Source: Rhodococcus sp. HNM0569
GTDB taxonomy: Bacteria > Actinomycetota > Actinomycetes > Mycobacteriales > Mycobacteriaceae
Length of the DNA: 64,000 nt
Assembly (NCBI RefSeq): GCF_012726205.1
Contig: NZ_JAASAE010000002.1
Coordinates: 248,001 to 312,000, forward strand
Direction of reading: 5' to 3'
Under the pieces are notes generated by a model that was not told the origin of the DNA, ran no database searches, and worked only from the letters and a program-made list of their open reading frames with translations. A program made the translations under genes and the position numbers. Position 1 is the first letter of the stretch. Each line of letters begins with the position of its first letter. Shown in pieces: positions 1-8,521 of this stretch.

Positions 1-23
1 GATCGAGGTGTCGGTCACCGGCG

Positions 24-1364
24 TTATCCGCCGGCGCGGGCGGAGAGGGTGACCAACGCCGGCTCCGCGGGGCCGCAGCACCCACCCGCGTCGGCGGTGT
101 CGGCGGCGGGGTCGTCGAACACTCCGGCGCCGCCGCACACTCCGGTCTCGGGCAGGGTCAGCTCGACGCGGGCGGCGGCATCATGATCACCGGCGAGGGC
201 GGCGGCGATGCTGCGGACCTGCTCGTAGCCGGTCATCGCCAGGAACGTCGGGGCCCGACCGTAGCTCTTCATCCCGACCACATAGAAGCCGGGTTCGGGG
301 TGGGTGAGCTCGGCGACGCCGTGCGGGTAGACGGTGCCACAGGAGTGCACGTTCGGGTCGATCAGCGGGGCGAGTGCGGTCGGGGCCTGCAGCACCGGGT
401 CGAGGTCGAGACGGATTTCCGAGAGCCACGACAGGTCCGGCCGGAAGCCGGTCGAGGCGATGACCTCGTCGACCGCCTCGAGGCGGGCGCCGGTATCGGA
501 CACCATGACGACCTGACCGTCGGTGGCGGGTTCGACGGCGGCGGTGCGGAACCCGGTGACCACGGTGAGCAGCCCGTCGTCGACGGCCTTCTTGGCGCGC
601 AGTCCCAGGGCGCCGCGGGCGGGCAGCTGGTCGTCCTGGCCGCCGCCGAACGCGGCGCCGACCTCGCCGCGGCGCACCGCCCAGGTCAGGCGGGTGCCGG
701 GGTCGGTGCGGGTGAGCTCTGCCAGCGCCACGATTGCGTTGAGTGCCGAGTGGCCGCTGCCGGCGATGACGGTGTGCCGTCCGGCGTAGCGGGTGCGCAC
801 CGCGTCGTCGTCCAGGTCGGGGACGCGGTAGGTGATCTTCTCGGCTGCGGCGCGTTCACCGAGGGCGGGCAGGCCTTCGCCGCCGAGCGGGTTGGGGGTG
901 GCCCAGGTGCCGGAGGCGTCGAGGACGGCGCGGGCGAGCAGGCGGGTTTCGGTGCCGTCGCGGTGGCGGAGGTGCACCGACAGGGGTTCGGTGTCGCGGC
1001 CGGCGTCGACGATGCGGTCGCGGCCGCGGCGGGCGATGCCGACGACCTCGTGGTCGAGGCGGACTGCGTCGCCGAGGGCATCCGCCAGTGGGGTCAGGTA
1101 CTGCCCGGTCCAGTCTTGGCCGGTGGGGTAGGCGTCGTCGTCGGGGGCGGTCCAGCCGGTGGTGTCGAGGAGGCGGCGGGCGGCGGGGTCGATCAGTTCG
1201 GCCCAGCGGGAGAAGGTGCGGACGTTGTGCCACTGTGCGACGGCGGCTCCGGCGAGGTTGCCGCGTTCGAGTACCAGCGGTTCGAGTCCGCGTTCGCGTA
1301 GGTGGGCGGCGGCGGACAGGCCGATCGGTCCGGCTCCGATGACGACGATGGGCAACTCGCTCAT
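24..1364 (-). CDS. FAD/NAD(P)-dependent flavoprotein, ArsO-like
   Basis: A 446-residue Rossmann-fold flavoprotein of the flavin-monooxygenase/thioredoxin-reductase superfamily. The N-terminal FAD motif GAGPIGLSAAAHL lies just after the start, and a second dinucleotide motif (IAGSGHSALNA) sits mid-protein for NAD(P)H. The C-terminus is cysteine-rich, with a VCGG and a GGCCGP element that could bind trivalent arsenic or another soft metal. The gene is divergent from an ArsR-type regulator and shares its operator region, as ArsO-type genes of actinobacterial arsenic clusters do. The ATG at 1364 is chosen because the longer frame to 1547 would run through the operators and into the regulator gene. 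The family assignment is firm; the arsenic role is inferred from context. Confidence 0.75.
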   Translation of the reverse strand: MSELPIVVIGAGPIGLSAAAHLRERGLEPLVLERGNLAGAAVAQWHNVRTFSRWAELIDPAARRLLDTTGWTAPDDDAYPTGQDWTGQYLTPLADALGDAVRLDHEVVGIARRGRDRIVDAGRDTEPLSVHLRHRDGTETRLLARAVLDASGTWATPNPLGGEGLPALGERAAAEKITYRVPDLDDDAVRTRYAGRHTVIAGSGHSALNAIVALAELTRTDPGTRLTWAVRRGEVGAAFGGGQDDQLPARGALGLRAKKAVDDGLLTVVTGFRTAAVEPATDGQVVMVSDTGARLEAVDEVIASTGFRPDLSWLSEIRLDLDPVLQAPTALAPLIDPNVHSCGTVYPHGVAELTHPEPGFYVVGMKSYGRAPTFLAMTGYEQVRSIAAALAGDHDAAARVELTLPETGVCGGAGVFDDPAADTADAGGCCGPAEPALVTLSARAGG

Positions 1365-1377
1365 GACAGATCCTTTC

Positions 1378-1453
1378 ATCGATGGGTATCGATCTAAGCT
1401 GCTGTCAGAGTATCGACGGGCATCGATGTATGCAACCATCGATGCCGATCGAT
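1378..1453. promoter_or_regulatory. Triple ArsR-type operator between divergent genes
   Basis: Three 16-base palindromes of the form ATCGAT-N4-ATCGAT (one mismatch in the second) start at 1378, 1412 and 1438. They fill the gap between the flavoprotein and the ArsR fusion gene. The third box runs into a TACAGT -10 element (1453-1458) placed six bases before the regulator ATG. This suggests a leaderless, self-repressed transcript. Confidence 0.7.
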
Positions 1454-1464
1454 ACAGTGGGGGT

Positions 1465-2352
1465 ATGACAGCACTCGGCCTACCGATCACGGTGACCCCC
1501 GGCGCGGAGGTGGACCTCGACGCCCTGAGCCCGCAGGACGCGGCCACCTACGCCGGATGGTTCGCCTGCCTGGCCGAACCCACGCGGGTGCGGCTGCTGC
1601 ACCACGTCGCCGCCCATCCGTCCGGCATCACCGTCGGCGAGCTCGCCGACAGACTCGGAATCGGCCAGCCCACCATCTCCCATCACGTCCGCAAACTCGC
1701 CGACGTCGGCTTCGTCACCACCGGCAAACACGGCACCAGCACCGTGGTGCGGGTCAACCCGAGCTGCTGCAGCGACCTGCCCAGTGCCGCCGACGCGGTC
1801 ATGGGGGTGCTCACCGCCCGCCCGTGCTGCCCCGAGGATGTCCCGGCCGACGTGGCCGTGCGCCCACTCGCAGGCGGTGACTGGGAGGCGGTGCGCCGCA
1901 TCTACGCCGACGGCATCGCCACCGGCGCCGCGACGTTCACCACCGAGGTCCCCAGCCGCGACCACCTCGAGAGCCAGTGGTTGCCCGAGCATCGCTGGGT
2001 CGCCGAGATCGACGGTGAAGTGGTCGGCTGGGCAGCGTTGAGCCCGGTGTCGAACCGCGAGTGCTATCGCGGGGTGGCCGAGAATTCGGTGTATGTCGGC
2101 GACGGCATGCGCGGGCGCGGCGTCGGCAAGGCCCTGTTGCGCACCCAGGTCATCGCCGCCGATCAGGCCGGGTTGTGGACGCTGCAGACCTCGATTTTCC
2201 CGGAGAACCGGGCCAGCCTGGCGCTGCACCATTCGGCGGGTTTCCGCACCGTGGGGGTGCGCGAACGCATCGGCCGGCTCGACGGCATCTGGCGCGACAC
2301 CGTGCTGCTCGAACGCCGCTCCGAGGCCGTTCCCGCCGCCGGGAACGAGTGA
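1465..2352 (+). CDS. ArsR repressor fused to an ArsN1/PAT-type N-acetyltransferase
   Basis: A 295-residue two-domain protein. Residues about 25-100 form an ArsR/SmtB winged helix (recognition helix around GIGQPTISHHVRKL). Vicinal cysteine pairs at 101-102 and 121-122 follow and could sense As(III). Residues about 130-285 form a GNAT domain of the phosphinothricin acetyltransferase type, with the acetyl-CoA loop GMRGRGVGKALL and the terminal pattern IFPENRASLALHHSAGF. Related stand-alone ArsN1 enzymes acetylate arsinothricin and phosphinothricin. The ATG at 1465 follows TACAGT by six bases, so translation is probably leaderless. A fused sensor and detoxifying enzyme would couple derepression to detoxification; the substrate is inferred. 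Confidence 0.85.
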   Translation: MTALGLPITVTPGAEVDLDALSPQDAATYAGWFACLAEPTRVRLLHHVAAHPSGITVGELADRLGIGQPTISHHVRKLADVGFVTTGKHGTSTVVRVNPSCCSDLPSAADAVMGVLTARPCCPEDVPADVAVRPLAGGDWEAVRRIYADGIATGAATFTTEVPSRDHLESQWLPEHRWVAEIDGEVVGWAALSPVSNRECYRGVAENSVYVGDGMRGRGVGKALLRTQVIAADQAGLWTLQTSIFPENRASLALHHSAGFRTVGVRERIGRLDGIWRDTVLLERRSEAVPAAGNE

Positions 2353-2369
2353 GAGCGAATCGGGTGGGG

Positions 2370-2681
2370 ATGGACATCGAACTGCCGTACTTCGACGGCT
2401 GCCCGAACTGGGAGCTGATGCGCGACCGCCTCGCCGAGGCCCTGGCAGCGACCGGCAACGCCGGTACCCCGATCCGGCTGCGCCGTATCGAGACCCCGGA
2501 GGCCGCCGAGCGCGTCGCCTTCCCCGGATCCCCGACCATCCGCATCGACGGGACCGATCCGTTCGGCCCCACCGAGGGCGTCGGGTTGACGTGCCGCGTC
2601 TACCGCACCGCCGACGGGCACGGGGGTGTCCCGAGCACCGCCGATCTGATCACCGTGCTGCGGCAGGCCGAACACCGGTAG
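2370..2681 (+). CDS. Thioredoxin-fold DF-family/alkylmercury-lyase-like small protein
   Basis: A 103-residue protein starting MDIELPYFDGCPNWELM. The single CPNW site follows the first strand, as in the 'DF family (seleno)protein' group often annotated as thioredoxin or alkylmercury lyase. The conserved GSPTIRIDG and DPFG segments and a further cysteine (LTCRVY) are present. It lies 17 bases after the ArsR fusion and is probably cotranscribed with it. A paralogue sits at 10510-10920 beside merR. A GTG at 2364 is an alternative start. The precise function is unknown; soft-metal or thiol chemistry is likely. Confidence 0.65.
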   Translation: MDIELPYFDGCPNWELMRDRLAEALAATGNAGTPIRLRRIETPEAAERVAFPGSPTIRIDGTDPFGPTEGVGLTCRVYRTADGHGGVPSTADLITVLRQAEHR

Positions 2682-2696
2682 AGACCGGGTATCGGC

Positions 2697-2728
2697 TTGA
2701 CCTTCGAGTCGACTCGAGGGTTCACCGT
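2697..2728 (+). promoter_or_regulatory. Orphan MerR-type promoter/operator
   Basis: TTGACC (2697-2702) overlaps a palindrome with 9-base arms and a 4-base centre (ACCTTCGAG-TCGA-CTCGAGGGT, 2700-2721, one mismatch). The stretched spacer is typical of MerR-activated promoters and matches the merR promoter at 11325-11356 in layout. It points right, but only an 11-codon frame beginning at the GTG near 2735 follows before the convergent lipoprotein gene. Confidence 0.5.
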
Positions 2729-2754
2729 CGCGGAGTGAGCATGCTCCTCCGGGG

Positions 2755-3594
2755 TCAGTTCAGCGGATAGAGCATCTGGGCGGTCGCGGCGTAGGCGGTG
2801 TCGAAGTCGACGGCCAGCACTGCCTCGACCGGCCCGAGCACCGCGCGTGGCTCCCAAGCCTGGCCGGTGCGGCTACGCCACGCGGTGCCGGCGGTGTCGA
2901 TACCCCACAACGAGCCATCCGGCGCCGCGGACAGCAACGCCAGCGGTGGGGCGTCCGGCACCACGGCGAAGGTGAGCCCGCCGTCGATGCTGTGCTGCAA
3001 CCCGGCGGTAGTGGTCGCCCACACCCCGGCGTCGGTGACGGCGAGGGCGGCCGCGGCCACCGGGGCGCCCGCGGTCCAGCTGCTGCCGCCGTCGGTGGAG
3101 GTCAGCAATCCGGTGACGCCGTCGAAGCCGACCAGCAGCTCACCGTCGGTGGCCAAGGCGTGAAAATCCACCTCGCCGCTCAAGGATTTGGGTATCCAGG
3201 TGTGGCCGCCATCAGTGCTGTCGATCAGCCCCAGCGGATTCGGCGCCGAACTCGACGCCCCCGGATGCCCGGAGGCGAACAGACGGTCGGTGCCCGGCGC
3301 CCCGGTCAGTCCCATGAAGTCGTCGTCGGAGACGCCGACGCGGGTGGTGCGCCCGTTGTCGGCGATCTCGACGAGGCCGGTGTGGGTACCGGCCAGCACC
3401 ACACCGCCGGAATCGAGGTGCAGACCGTGCAGATGATCGAGGGCCGGTTCCAACGCGACGCCGGGCACCTCCGAGACCGCCGCCGGCTCGGTGGTCGTGG
3501 TGGATTGTTCACCGGTCGCACAGCCGGCGAGCACAGCCACCGCAGCAACAGGCACCAGGACACGCGCCCACCGGCGCAGGGAAAAACTCGACAT
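2755..3594 (-). CDS. F510_1955-type lipoprotein with BNR-like repeats
   Basis: A 279-residue exported lipoprotein. Its N-terminal signal ends in the lipobox LAGC at about residue 24, followed by a Thr/Glu-rich linker. The body holds repeated Asp-box-like elements (DSTDGGHTW, TSTDGGSSW, HSIDGGLTF) that indicate a beta-propeller fold as in sialidase/photosystem-assembly-like proteins. Members of this family recur next to copper genes in actinobacteria. It is the last gene of the copper operon, 39 bases after copB. The role is unknown; an extracytoplasmic metal-related function is inferred. Confidence 0.7.
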   Translation of the reverse strand: MSSFSLRRWARVLVPVAAVAVLAGCATGEQSTTTTEPAAVSEVPGVALEPALDHLHGLHLDSGGVVLAGTHTGLVEIADNGRTTRVGVSDDDFMGLTGAPGTDRLFASGHPGASSSAPNPLGLIDSTDGGHTWIPKSLSGEVDFHALATDGELLVGFDGVTGLLTSTDGGSSWTAGAPVAAAALAVTDAGVWATTTAGLQHSIDGGLTFAVVPDAPPLALLSAAPDGSLWGIDTAGTAWRSRTGQAWEPRAVLGPVEAVLAVDFDTAYAATAQMLYPLN

Positions 3595-3633
3595 GAGAAG
3601 AAGGAACTCGTTTCGGATCGATCGGACGGCGGT

Positions 3634-5799
3634 TCAGGTACGAGCCAGACGGGTGGGGTCGAGGTCGAGGCGGCGCAACAGTTGGGCGTTGAGCGCCACG
3701 ACGATGGTCGAGACGGACATGAGGATCGCGGCGACCGCGGGGGAGATCGCAACCCCGGCGAAGGCCAGCACCCCGGCGGCCAGTGGCACGGCGATGACGT
3801 TGTAGCCGGTGGCCCACACCAGGTTCTGCCACATCTTGCGGTAGCTGGCATGCGAGAGTGCGATGATCGACAGCACCGCCCGCGGATCGTTCGCCGCCAG
3901 CACGACCCCGGCGGATTCGATGGCCACATCGGTGCCGGCACCGATCGCGACACCGACATCGGCGCGGGCCAATGCGGGGGCGTCGTTGACCCCGTCCCCG
4001 ACCATCGCAACCTTGTGCCCGCGATTCTGTAGTTCGGTGACCTTGGCGTCCTTGTGCTCGGGCAGCACCTCGGCGAACACCTCGTCGATCCCGAGGTCGG
4101 CGGCCACCGCGTCGGCGACCTGCCGGGCGTCGCCGGTGATCATGGCGACCTTGACCCCACGGGCGTGCAGGGCATCGATGGCCTGACGCGATTCCTCGCG
4201 CACGGCGTCTTCGAGCGCGACCGCGCCAAGCACCCGGTCCCCTTCGGCGACGTGCAGCACCGACGCTCCGCGCGCCACCCACTGCTGGGCCGCGGCGGTG
4301 ACGTCGGCGGGCACCGACAACCGCAGATCGGCCAGCATCGCCGGGCCGCCGACAGTGATTTCGGCGCCGTCGACAAGCGCACGCACCCCGCGGCCGGGCA
4401 GCGACCGGAAATCGGTGGCGGCGATCCGCTCGCCTGCCGGGACACGCGTCTCGGCGGCGGCGACGATAGCCCGCGCCACGGGGTGCTCACTGTCGGCTTC
4501 GACCGCCGCCGCCAGCGCCAGCAAATGCTCGTCGGTGACCTGATGGGCGGCGGCGACGCCGGTGACCTGATGCCGGCCCTGGGTCAAGGTGCCGGTCTTG
4601 TCGAACAGGACCACGTCGACGGTGCGCATGCGTTCGAGCGCGAGCCGGTCTTTGACCAGCACCCCGGATCTGGCGGCGCGTTCGGTGGAAATCGCGATCA
4701 CCAGCGGGATCGCCAACCCGAGAGCGTGGGGGCAGGCGATGACGAGCACGGTGACAGTGCGGACCACCGCTTCGTCGACGCTACCGACGAGCAGCGTCCA
4801 GACCCCGAAGGTGAGGATGCCGGCGAGGGTGGCGAAGTAGAACAGGAACGCCGCGGCCTTGTCCGCCAGCGCCTGGGCCCGGGACGAGGAGGCCTGGGCG
4901 TCGGCGACCATCCGCTGGATACCGGCCAAGGCAGTGTTCTCGCCGACCGCGGTGATCCGCACCCGCAGCGCGCTGTCGGTCGCGACGGTCCCGGCGACCA
5001 CCGTGTCGCCCACCTGCCGGGTCACGGCCTTGGATTCGCCGGTGATCATCGATTCGTCGACCTCGGCACGGCCGTCGGTGACAGTGCCGTCGGCGGGCAC
5101 CCGCGCCCCGGCACGCACCAGCACCAGATCCCCGAGCGCCAGATCCGACAAGGGCACGTCGGCGGTGCCGGTCTCGGTGATCTTCTCGGCCGTGTCCGGC
5201 AGCATCGCGGCGAGCGCGTCGAGGGCACCCGACGCCGAGCCCAGGGCCCGCATTTCGAGCCAATGCCCGAGCAGCATGATCACGATCAGCAGCGCCAGTT
5301 CCCACCAGAAGTCCAGATCGAATCCGCCGAGACCCAAGGTGGTGACCCAGGACGCGAGGAACGCGACGCTGATCGCCATGGCGATCAGCAGCATCATCCC
5401 GGGCCGGCGGGAGCGGAGTTCGGCCCAGCCGCCGGTGAGGAACGGCATGCCGCCGTAGACGAAGATCACCGTGCCCAGCACCGGGGGAATCCACATGGCG
5501 CCGGGGAAGTCCGGCATGGTGTAGCCGAGCAGGTCGGCGACCATGTGGCTGAAGAACACCACCGGTATCGCCAGCACCAGCGACACCCAGAACCGGCGGC
5601 GGAACATCTCCCCGTGTGCCCCGTGCCCGGCATGCCGATCGCGCCCGGTGTGCTCACCCGGCCCGACGTGGGCGAGGTGCTCGCCGTGCCCGGCGTGCGC
5701 ATCATGCTCGTCGGGTGGCGGGCTCTGAACCTCGGCGCCGTCATTGTGTCCGGCGGGCGACGGGTCCGGGTGGGGGTGTCCGTGCTGCGGGTGCGACAT
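3634..5799 (-). CDS. copB: CopB-type copper-exporting P1B ATPase
   Basis: A 721-residue P-type ATPase that exports copper (CopB, P1B-3 class). It has a histidine-rich N-terminus (residues 1-63) instead of a CxxC metal domain. The other motifs are the actuator TGES (253-256), the membrane metal site CPH (356-358), the phosphorylation motif DKTGTLTQG with D400, and [20 protein letters not shown] near the C-terminus. CPH rather than CPC marks the CopB subclass. The gene lies between the DUF305 gene and the terminal lipoprotein in an operon read away from a divergent two-component system. Length and all catalytic motifs are intact. Confidence 0.93.
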   Translation of the reverse strand: MSHPQHGHPHPDPSPAGHNDGAEVQSPPPDEHDAHAGHGEHLAHVGPGEHTGRDRHAGHGAHGEMFRRRFWVSLVLAIPVVFFSHMVADLLGYTMPDFPGAMWIPPVLGTVIFVYGGMPFLTGGWAELRSRRPGMMLLIAMAISVAFLASWVTTLGLGGFDLDFWWELALLIVIMLLGHWLEMRALGSASGALDALAAMLPDTAEKITETGTADVPLSDLALGDLVLVRAGARVPADGTVTDGRAEVDESMITGESKAVTRQVGDTVVAGTVATDSALRVRITAVGENTALAGIQRMVADAQASSSRAQALADKAAAFLFYFATLAGILTFGVWTLLVGSVDEAVVRTVTVLVIACPHALGLAIPLVIAISTERAARSGVLVKDRLALERMRTVDVVLFDKTGTLTQGRHQVTGVAAAHQVTDEHLLALAAAVEADSEHPVARAIVAAAETRVPAGERIAATDFRSLPGRGVRALVDGAEITVGGPAMLADLRLSVPADVTAAAQQWVARGASVLHVAEGDRVLGAVALEDAVREESRQAIDALHARGVKVAMITGDARQVADAVAADLGIDEVFAEVLPEHKDAKVTELQNRGHKVAMVGDGVNDAPALARADVGVAIGAGTDVAIESAGVVLAANDPRAVLSIIALSHASYRKMWQNLVWATGYNVIAVPLAAGVLAFAGVAISPAVAAILMSVSTIVVALNAQLLRRLDLDPTRLART

Positions 5800-5851
5800 C
5801 GAAAGCCTCCTGGGATGGCGAACGGGCCGAGAGGAACCGGGCGGCGCCCGG

Positions 5852-6517
5852 TTACAGGGTGGTCAGCAGCTGCCGCATGGTCTCGATCTCCTGCTGCTGC
5901 GTGTCGACGATGGTGCGGGCCATCTCCACCGCGTCGGGGAACTGTCCGTCCTCGATCTCGGTCTGCGCCATGTCGACCGCGCCTTCATGGTGGGCGATCA
6001 TCTGCTCGAGGAACAGGCGAGCGGCGTCGGCGCCCTGCGCCTCGGACAGCGCCTGCATGTCCTCCTCGCTCATCATCCCCTCCATCTCCATCCCCTCCAT
6101 ACCGTCCATGCCCTCGTCCATGTCCATGCCGGGCATGTCGTTGTTGCCGGTCTCGGGCATCTCGGTGGGCTCGCCCCACTGCTCGAGCCAGGACTCGAGC
6201 TGCGCGATCTCCGGGCCCTGAGCGGCCTTGATCTGCTCGGCCAGGGCGGTCACGTCCGCGGGAATGTCCTGCTTGGCCAGCAGCATGTCGCTCATCTCGA
6301 TGGCCTGACTGTGGTGCGGCAGCATCATCTGCGCGAACATCACATCGGCGTCGTTGTGCGCCGCGGCCTCGTCTGCGGCGGACGTGGTGGCCGAGGTCGT
6401 GGCGGGCGCGGTCGCGACGGTGGTGTCGGTGTCGGTCCCGGTGTCGCTGCACGCAGCCGCGGCGAACACCACCGCCAGGGCGGTGGCGCCGACGGCGAGA
6501 ATCTTCGTGTTGTTCAT
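5852..6517 (-). CDS. DUF305 copper-associated lipoprotein, Met/Asp-rich
   Basis: A 221-residue protein with a lipoprotein-type signal (AAACS near residue 20), a Thr/Ala linker and a four-helix DUF305 fold. The paired motifs MMLPHHSQAIEMSD and MIAHHEGAVDMAQ are the hallmark of the family. Between them is an unusual stretch very rich in Met, Asp and Glu, built from MDGMEGMEMEG-like repeats, which looks like a Cu(I) or Cu(II) binding tail. The ATG at 6517 has an upstream AAAGGA and avoids overlap with the oxidase gene. DUF305 proteins commonly accompany copper efflux and multicopper oxidases; a periplasmic copper-scavenging role is inferred. Confidence 0.85.
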   Translation of the reverse strand: MNNTKILAVGATALAVVFAAAACSDTGTDTDTTVATAPATTSATTSAADEAAAHNDADVMFAQMMLPHHSQAIEMSDMLLAKQDIPADVTALAEQIKAAQGPEIAQLESWLEQWGEPTEMPETGNNDMPGMDMDEGMDGMEGMEMEGMMSEEDMQALSEAQGADAARLFLEQMIAHHEGAVDMAQTEIEDGQFPDAVEMARTIVDTQQQEIETMRQLLTTL

Positions 6518-6603
6518 GGGATGTGGTCCTTTCTCGAAACGGTCACTAGGACAGGAACAGTGAGAACCGGCACCGACCGGGAACGGCCCGTCCGGTGCGG
6601 CCA

Positions 6604-8121
6604 CTAGGCCAGATAGGACACGGTGGTCATCATTCCCGCTTCCTGGTGATACGCGTTGTGGCAGTGCAGCGCCCACTGGCCCGGATTGTCGGCGTCGAAT
6701 TCGATCTCGACGGTGCGCATCGGCCCGATCGTGACGGTGTCCTTGCGCAGGCCGGTGTCGGTGAGCGCGAAGGTGTGTCCGTGCAGGTGCATCGGATGGA
6801 ACATGTCCGACATGTTGCGCATCCGCATCCGCACCCGCTGCCCTTCGGCCACGTTCAACGGCGGGATGTCGGGGTGGGCGCGGCCGTTGAGAGTCCACCG
6901 GTACGGCGACATGGTCCCGCCCATGTCCACGCTGTGATACACATCGTGCTCCTTCTCGGCCAGGCGCACATACTCCCGAGGTGCCAGGTCGGTGCCGAGC
7001 AGCACCTGCCGGTCCAGCTCGCCGGGCCTCGACTGGGCGGGCAGCGCGCCGGCAGCGGTACGCACCAGGGCCTGCCCGTGCCCGGTCTTACCTTCCGCCT
7101 GGGCGAACAACGGGAATACGCCATCGCCGAGAGTGACGAGCACGTCGACACGCTCACCCATCCCGAGCAGCAGCGCATCGGTATCCTGCGGCACGACGGG
7201 GAAGCCGTCGGTGTGGGTGACGGTCATCCGGTGCCCACCGAGCGCGACGCGGAAGGCGGTGTCCGCGCCGGCGTTGATGAACCTGATCCGTGCCCGCTGC
7301 CCGGGTCTCGCGGTGAACACCATCGGGTCTTCCGGTACACGCCCGCCGACCAGGAAAAGCGGATAGCTCACGTCCCCGGCGCCGCCGAGCAGCGGGGAGA
7401 GCATCGATTCCTCCCCCATATCCATACCGTCCATACCGCCCATGGCGCCGTGGTTCATCCCGCCCATCGGGGCGTCGCCACCCTCACCGGTGGCGCCGAT
7501 GCCGAGGTCGCGGGCCACATCGTCGGGGGTGCGGCCGGTGCCGTCGAGCCAGTCGTCGAGCACCACGATCCAGTCGTGGTCGTAGTCGCCGGGCTCGTTC
7601 GGGTCGTCGATGATCAGGGCGCCGTACAGGCCGCGGTCGAGCTGCAGCCCGGAATGCGAATGATAGAAGTAGGTACCCGAATCCGGAACGGTGAACTCGT
7701 AATCGAACCGGGCCCCGGCCGCGATGGGATCCTGGGTCAGCCCGGGCACACCGTCCATGTCGTTGCTCAACGCCAGCCCGTGCCAGTGCACACTCGTCTG
7801 CGCCGGCAGCTGGTTGGCGACCTCCACCCGCAGCAGATCCCCGGCGCGGGCCCGGATCAGCGGACCGGGCAGAGTGTCGTCGTATCCCCAGGTCGAGACG
7901 ATGCGCCCGCCCAGGTCCACCTGGACCGGACGCGGCGTCAACCGCGCCGAGACCACCTGCTGACCCGGGATGCGGCGTTGCTGTTCGAGACGGCGCACCG
8001 CAGTCGACGAGGCCTGCACGGGGGCGCCGGTCGGTGAGCCCGACCCGGAACACGCCATCAGGACTCCGGCCCCGGCAAGTATTGATCCGAGAAGGAAGGA
8101 TCGACGGCCCAGCTCAGCCAT
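6604..8121 (-). CDS. Multicopper oxidase, Tat-exported (CopA/CueO-like)
   Basis: A 505-residue laccase-type oxidase that would oxidise Cu(I) or phenolic substrates outside the membrane. The N-terminus has a twin-arginine signal (GRRSFLLGS) and a possible lipobox LMAC (C24). All four copper motifs are present: HWH (112-114), HSH (154-156), HPMHLHGH (about 442) and HCHNAYHQEAGM (about 486). A methionine-rich insert (MGGMNHGAMGGMDGMDM) probably gathers copper, as in CueO. The start codon overlaps the stop of the upstream SHOCT gene by eight bases. This is a core enzyme of the copper-resistance operon. Confidence 0.93.
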   Translation of the reverse strand: MAELGRRSFLLGSILAGAGVLMACSGSGSPTGAPVQASSTAVRRLEQQRRIPGQQVVSARLTPRPVQVDLGGRIVSTWGYDDTLPGPLIRARAGDLLRVEVANQLPAQTSVHWHGLALSNDMDGVPGLTQDPIAAGARFDYEFTVPDSGTYFYHSHSGLQLDRGLYGALIIDDPNEPGDYDHDWIVVLDDWLDGTGRTPDDVARDLGIGATGEGGDAPMGGMNHGAMGGMDGMDMGEESMLSPLLGGAGDVSYPLFLVGGRVPEDPMVFTARPGQRARIRFINAGADTAFRVALGGHRMTVTHTDGFPVVPQDTDALLLGMGERVDVLVTLGDGVFPLFAQAEGKTGHGQALVRTAAGALPAQSRPGELDRQVLLGTDLAPREYVRLAEKEHDVYHSVDMGGTMSPYRWTLNGRAHPDIPPLNVAEGQRVRMRMRNMSDMFHPMHLHGHTFALTDTGLRKDTVTIGPMRTVEIEFDADNPGQWALHCHNAYHQEAGMMTTVSYLA

Positions 8122-8401
8122 GAACCTGCCCCTGCCGGTGCTCGACCGACGTGGTGTCGCCGGGGTGCATCAGCACCTGCCGACGGGCCACGAATTCATC
8201 GGAGTCGATGTCACCGCGAGCGAACCGCGCCTCGAGCAGCTGAAGCGGATCGGACTCCTCGAGGGTGCGGCCGGGCCCGTTCGCACGGTCGGTGCGGAAC
8301 ATCATGGCCACCAGGTAGAGCACCACCGCCCAGAACGCGAACATGCACACGGCCATGACGATCCATCCGGTCCAGGTCAGCTCTCCTGCCCAGCCCATCA
8401 T
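8114..8401 (-). CDS. Small membrane protein with C-terminal SHOCT motif
   Basis: A 95-residue protein with one hydrophobic segment (about residues 10-32) and a C-terminal SHOCT-type helix pair (LLEARFARGDIDSDEF). The start is a double ATG at 8401 preceded by a strong AAAGGAGG. It is the first gene of the copper operon and overlaps the multicopper oxidase. Such proteins often open copper-resistance operons in actinobacteria; their role is unknown. Confidence 0.75.
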   Translation of the reverse strand: MMGWAGELTWTGWIVMAVCMFAFWAVVLYLVAMMFRTDRANGPGRTLEESDPLQLLEARFARGDIDSDEFVARRQVLMHPGDTTSVEHRQGQVHG

Positions 8402-8521
8402 GATCGCCTCCTTTCTCCGTTGGTGTCTCAAGCCTGACGCGTGTACCCCCTGATTCCTGTGGAGGTCGTATGAAGATTTGCTCAAGAAGCCCCACTGCGT
8501 CGTCGGCAGCGGTGTCCGCTG
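8402..8521. promoter_or_regulatory. Divergent promoter region of copper operon and two-component genes
   Basis: These 120 bases separate the copper operon (minus) from the response regulator (plus) and must hold both promoters. The stretch includes TTGCTCAAGAAG and TCTCAAGCCTGAC, but no convincing repeated response-regulator box could be identified by eye. Confidence 0.4.

Noticed and set aside
1364-1547. N-terminal extension of the flavoprotein gene to 1547.
   Set aside because: It would run through the three operator boxes and into the ArsR coding sequence; the FAD motif begins right after ATG 1364.
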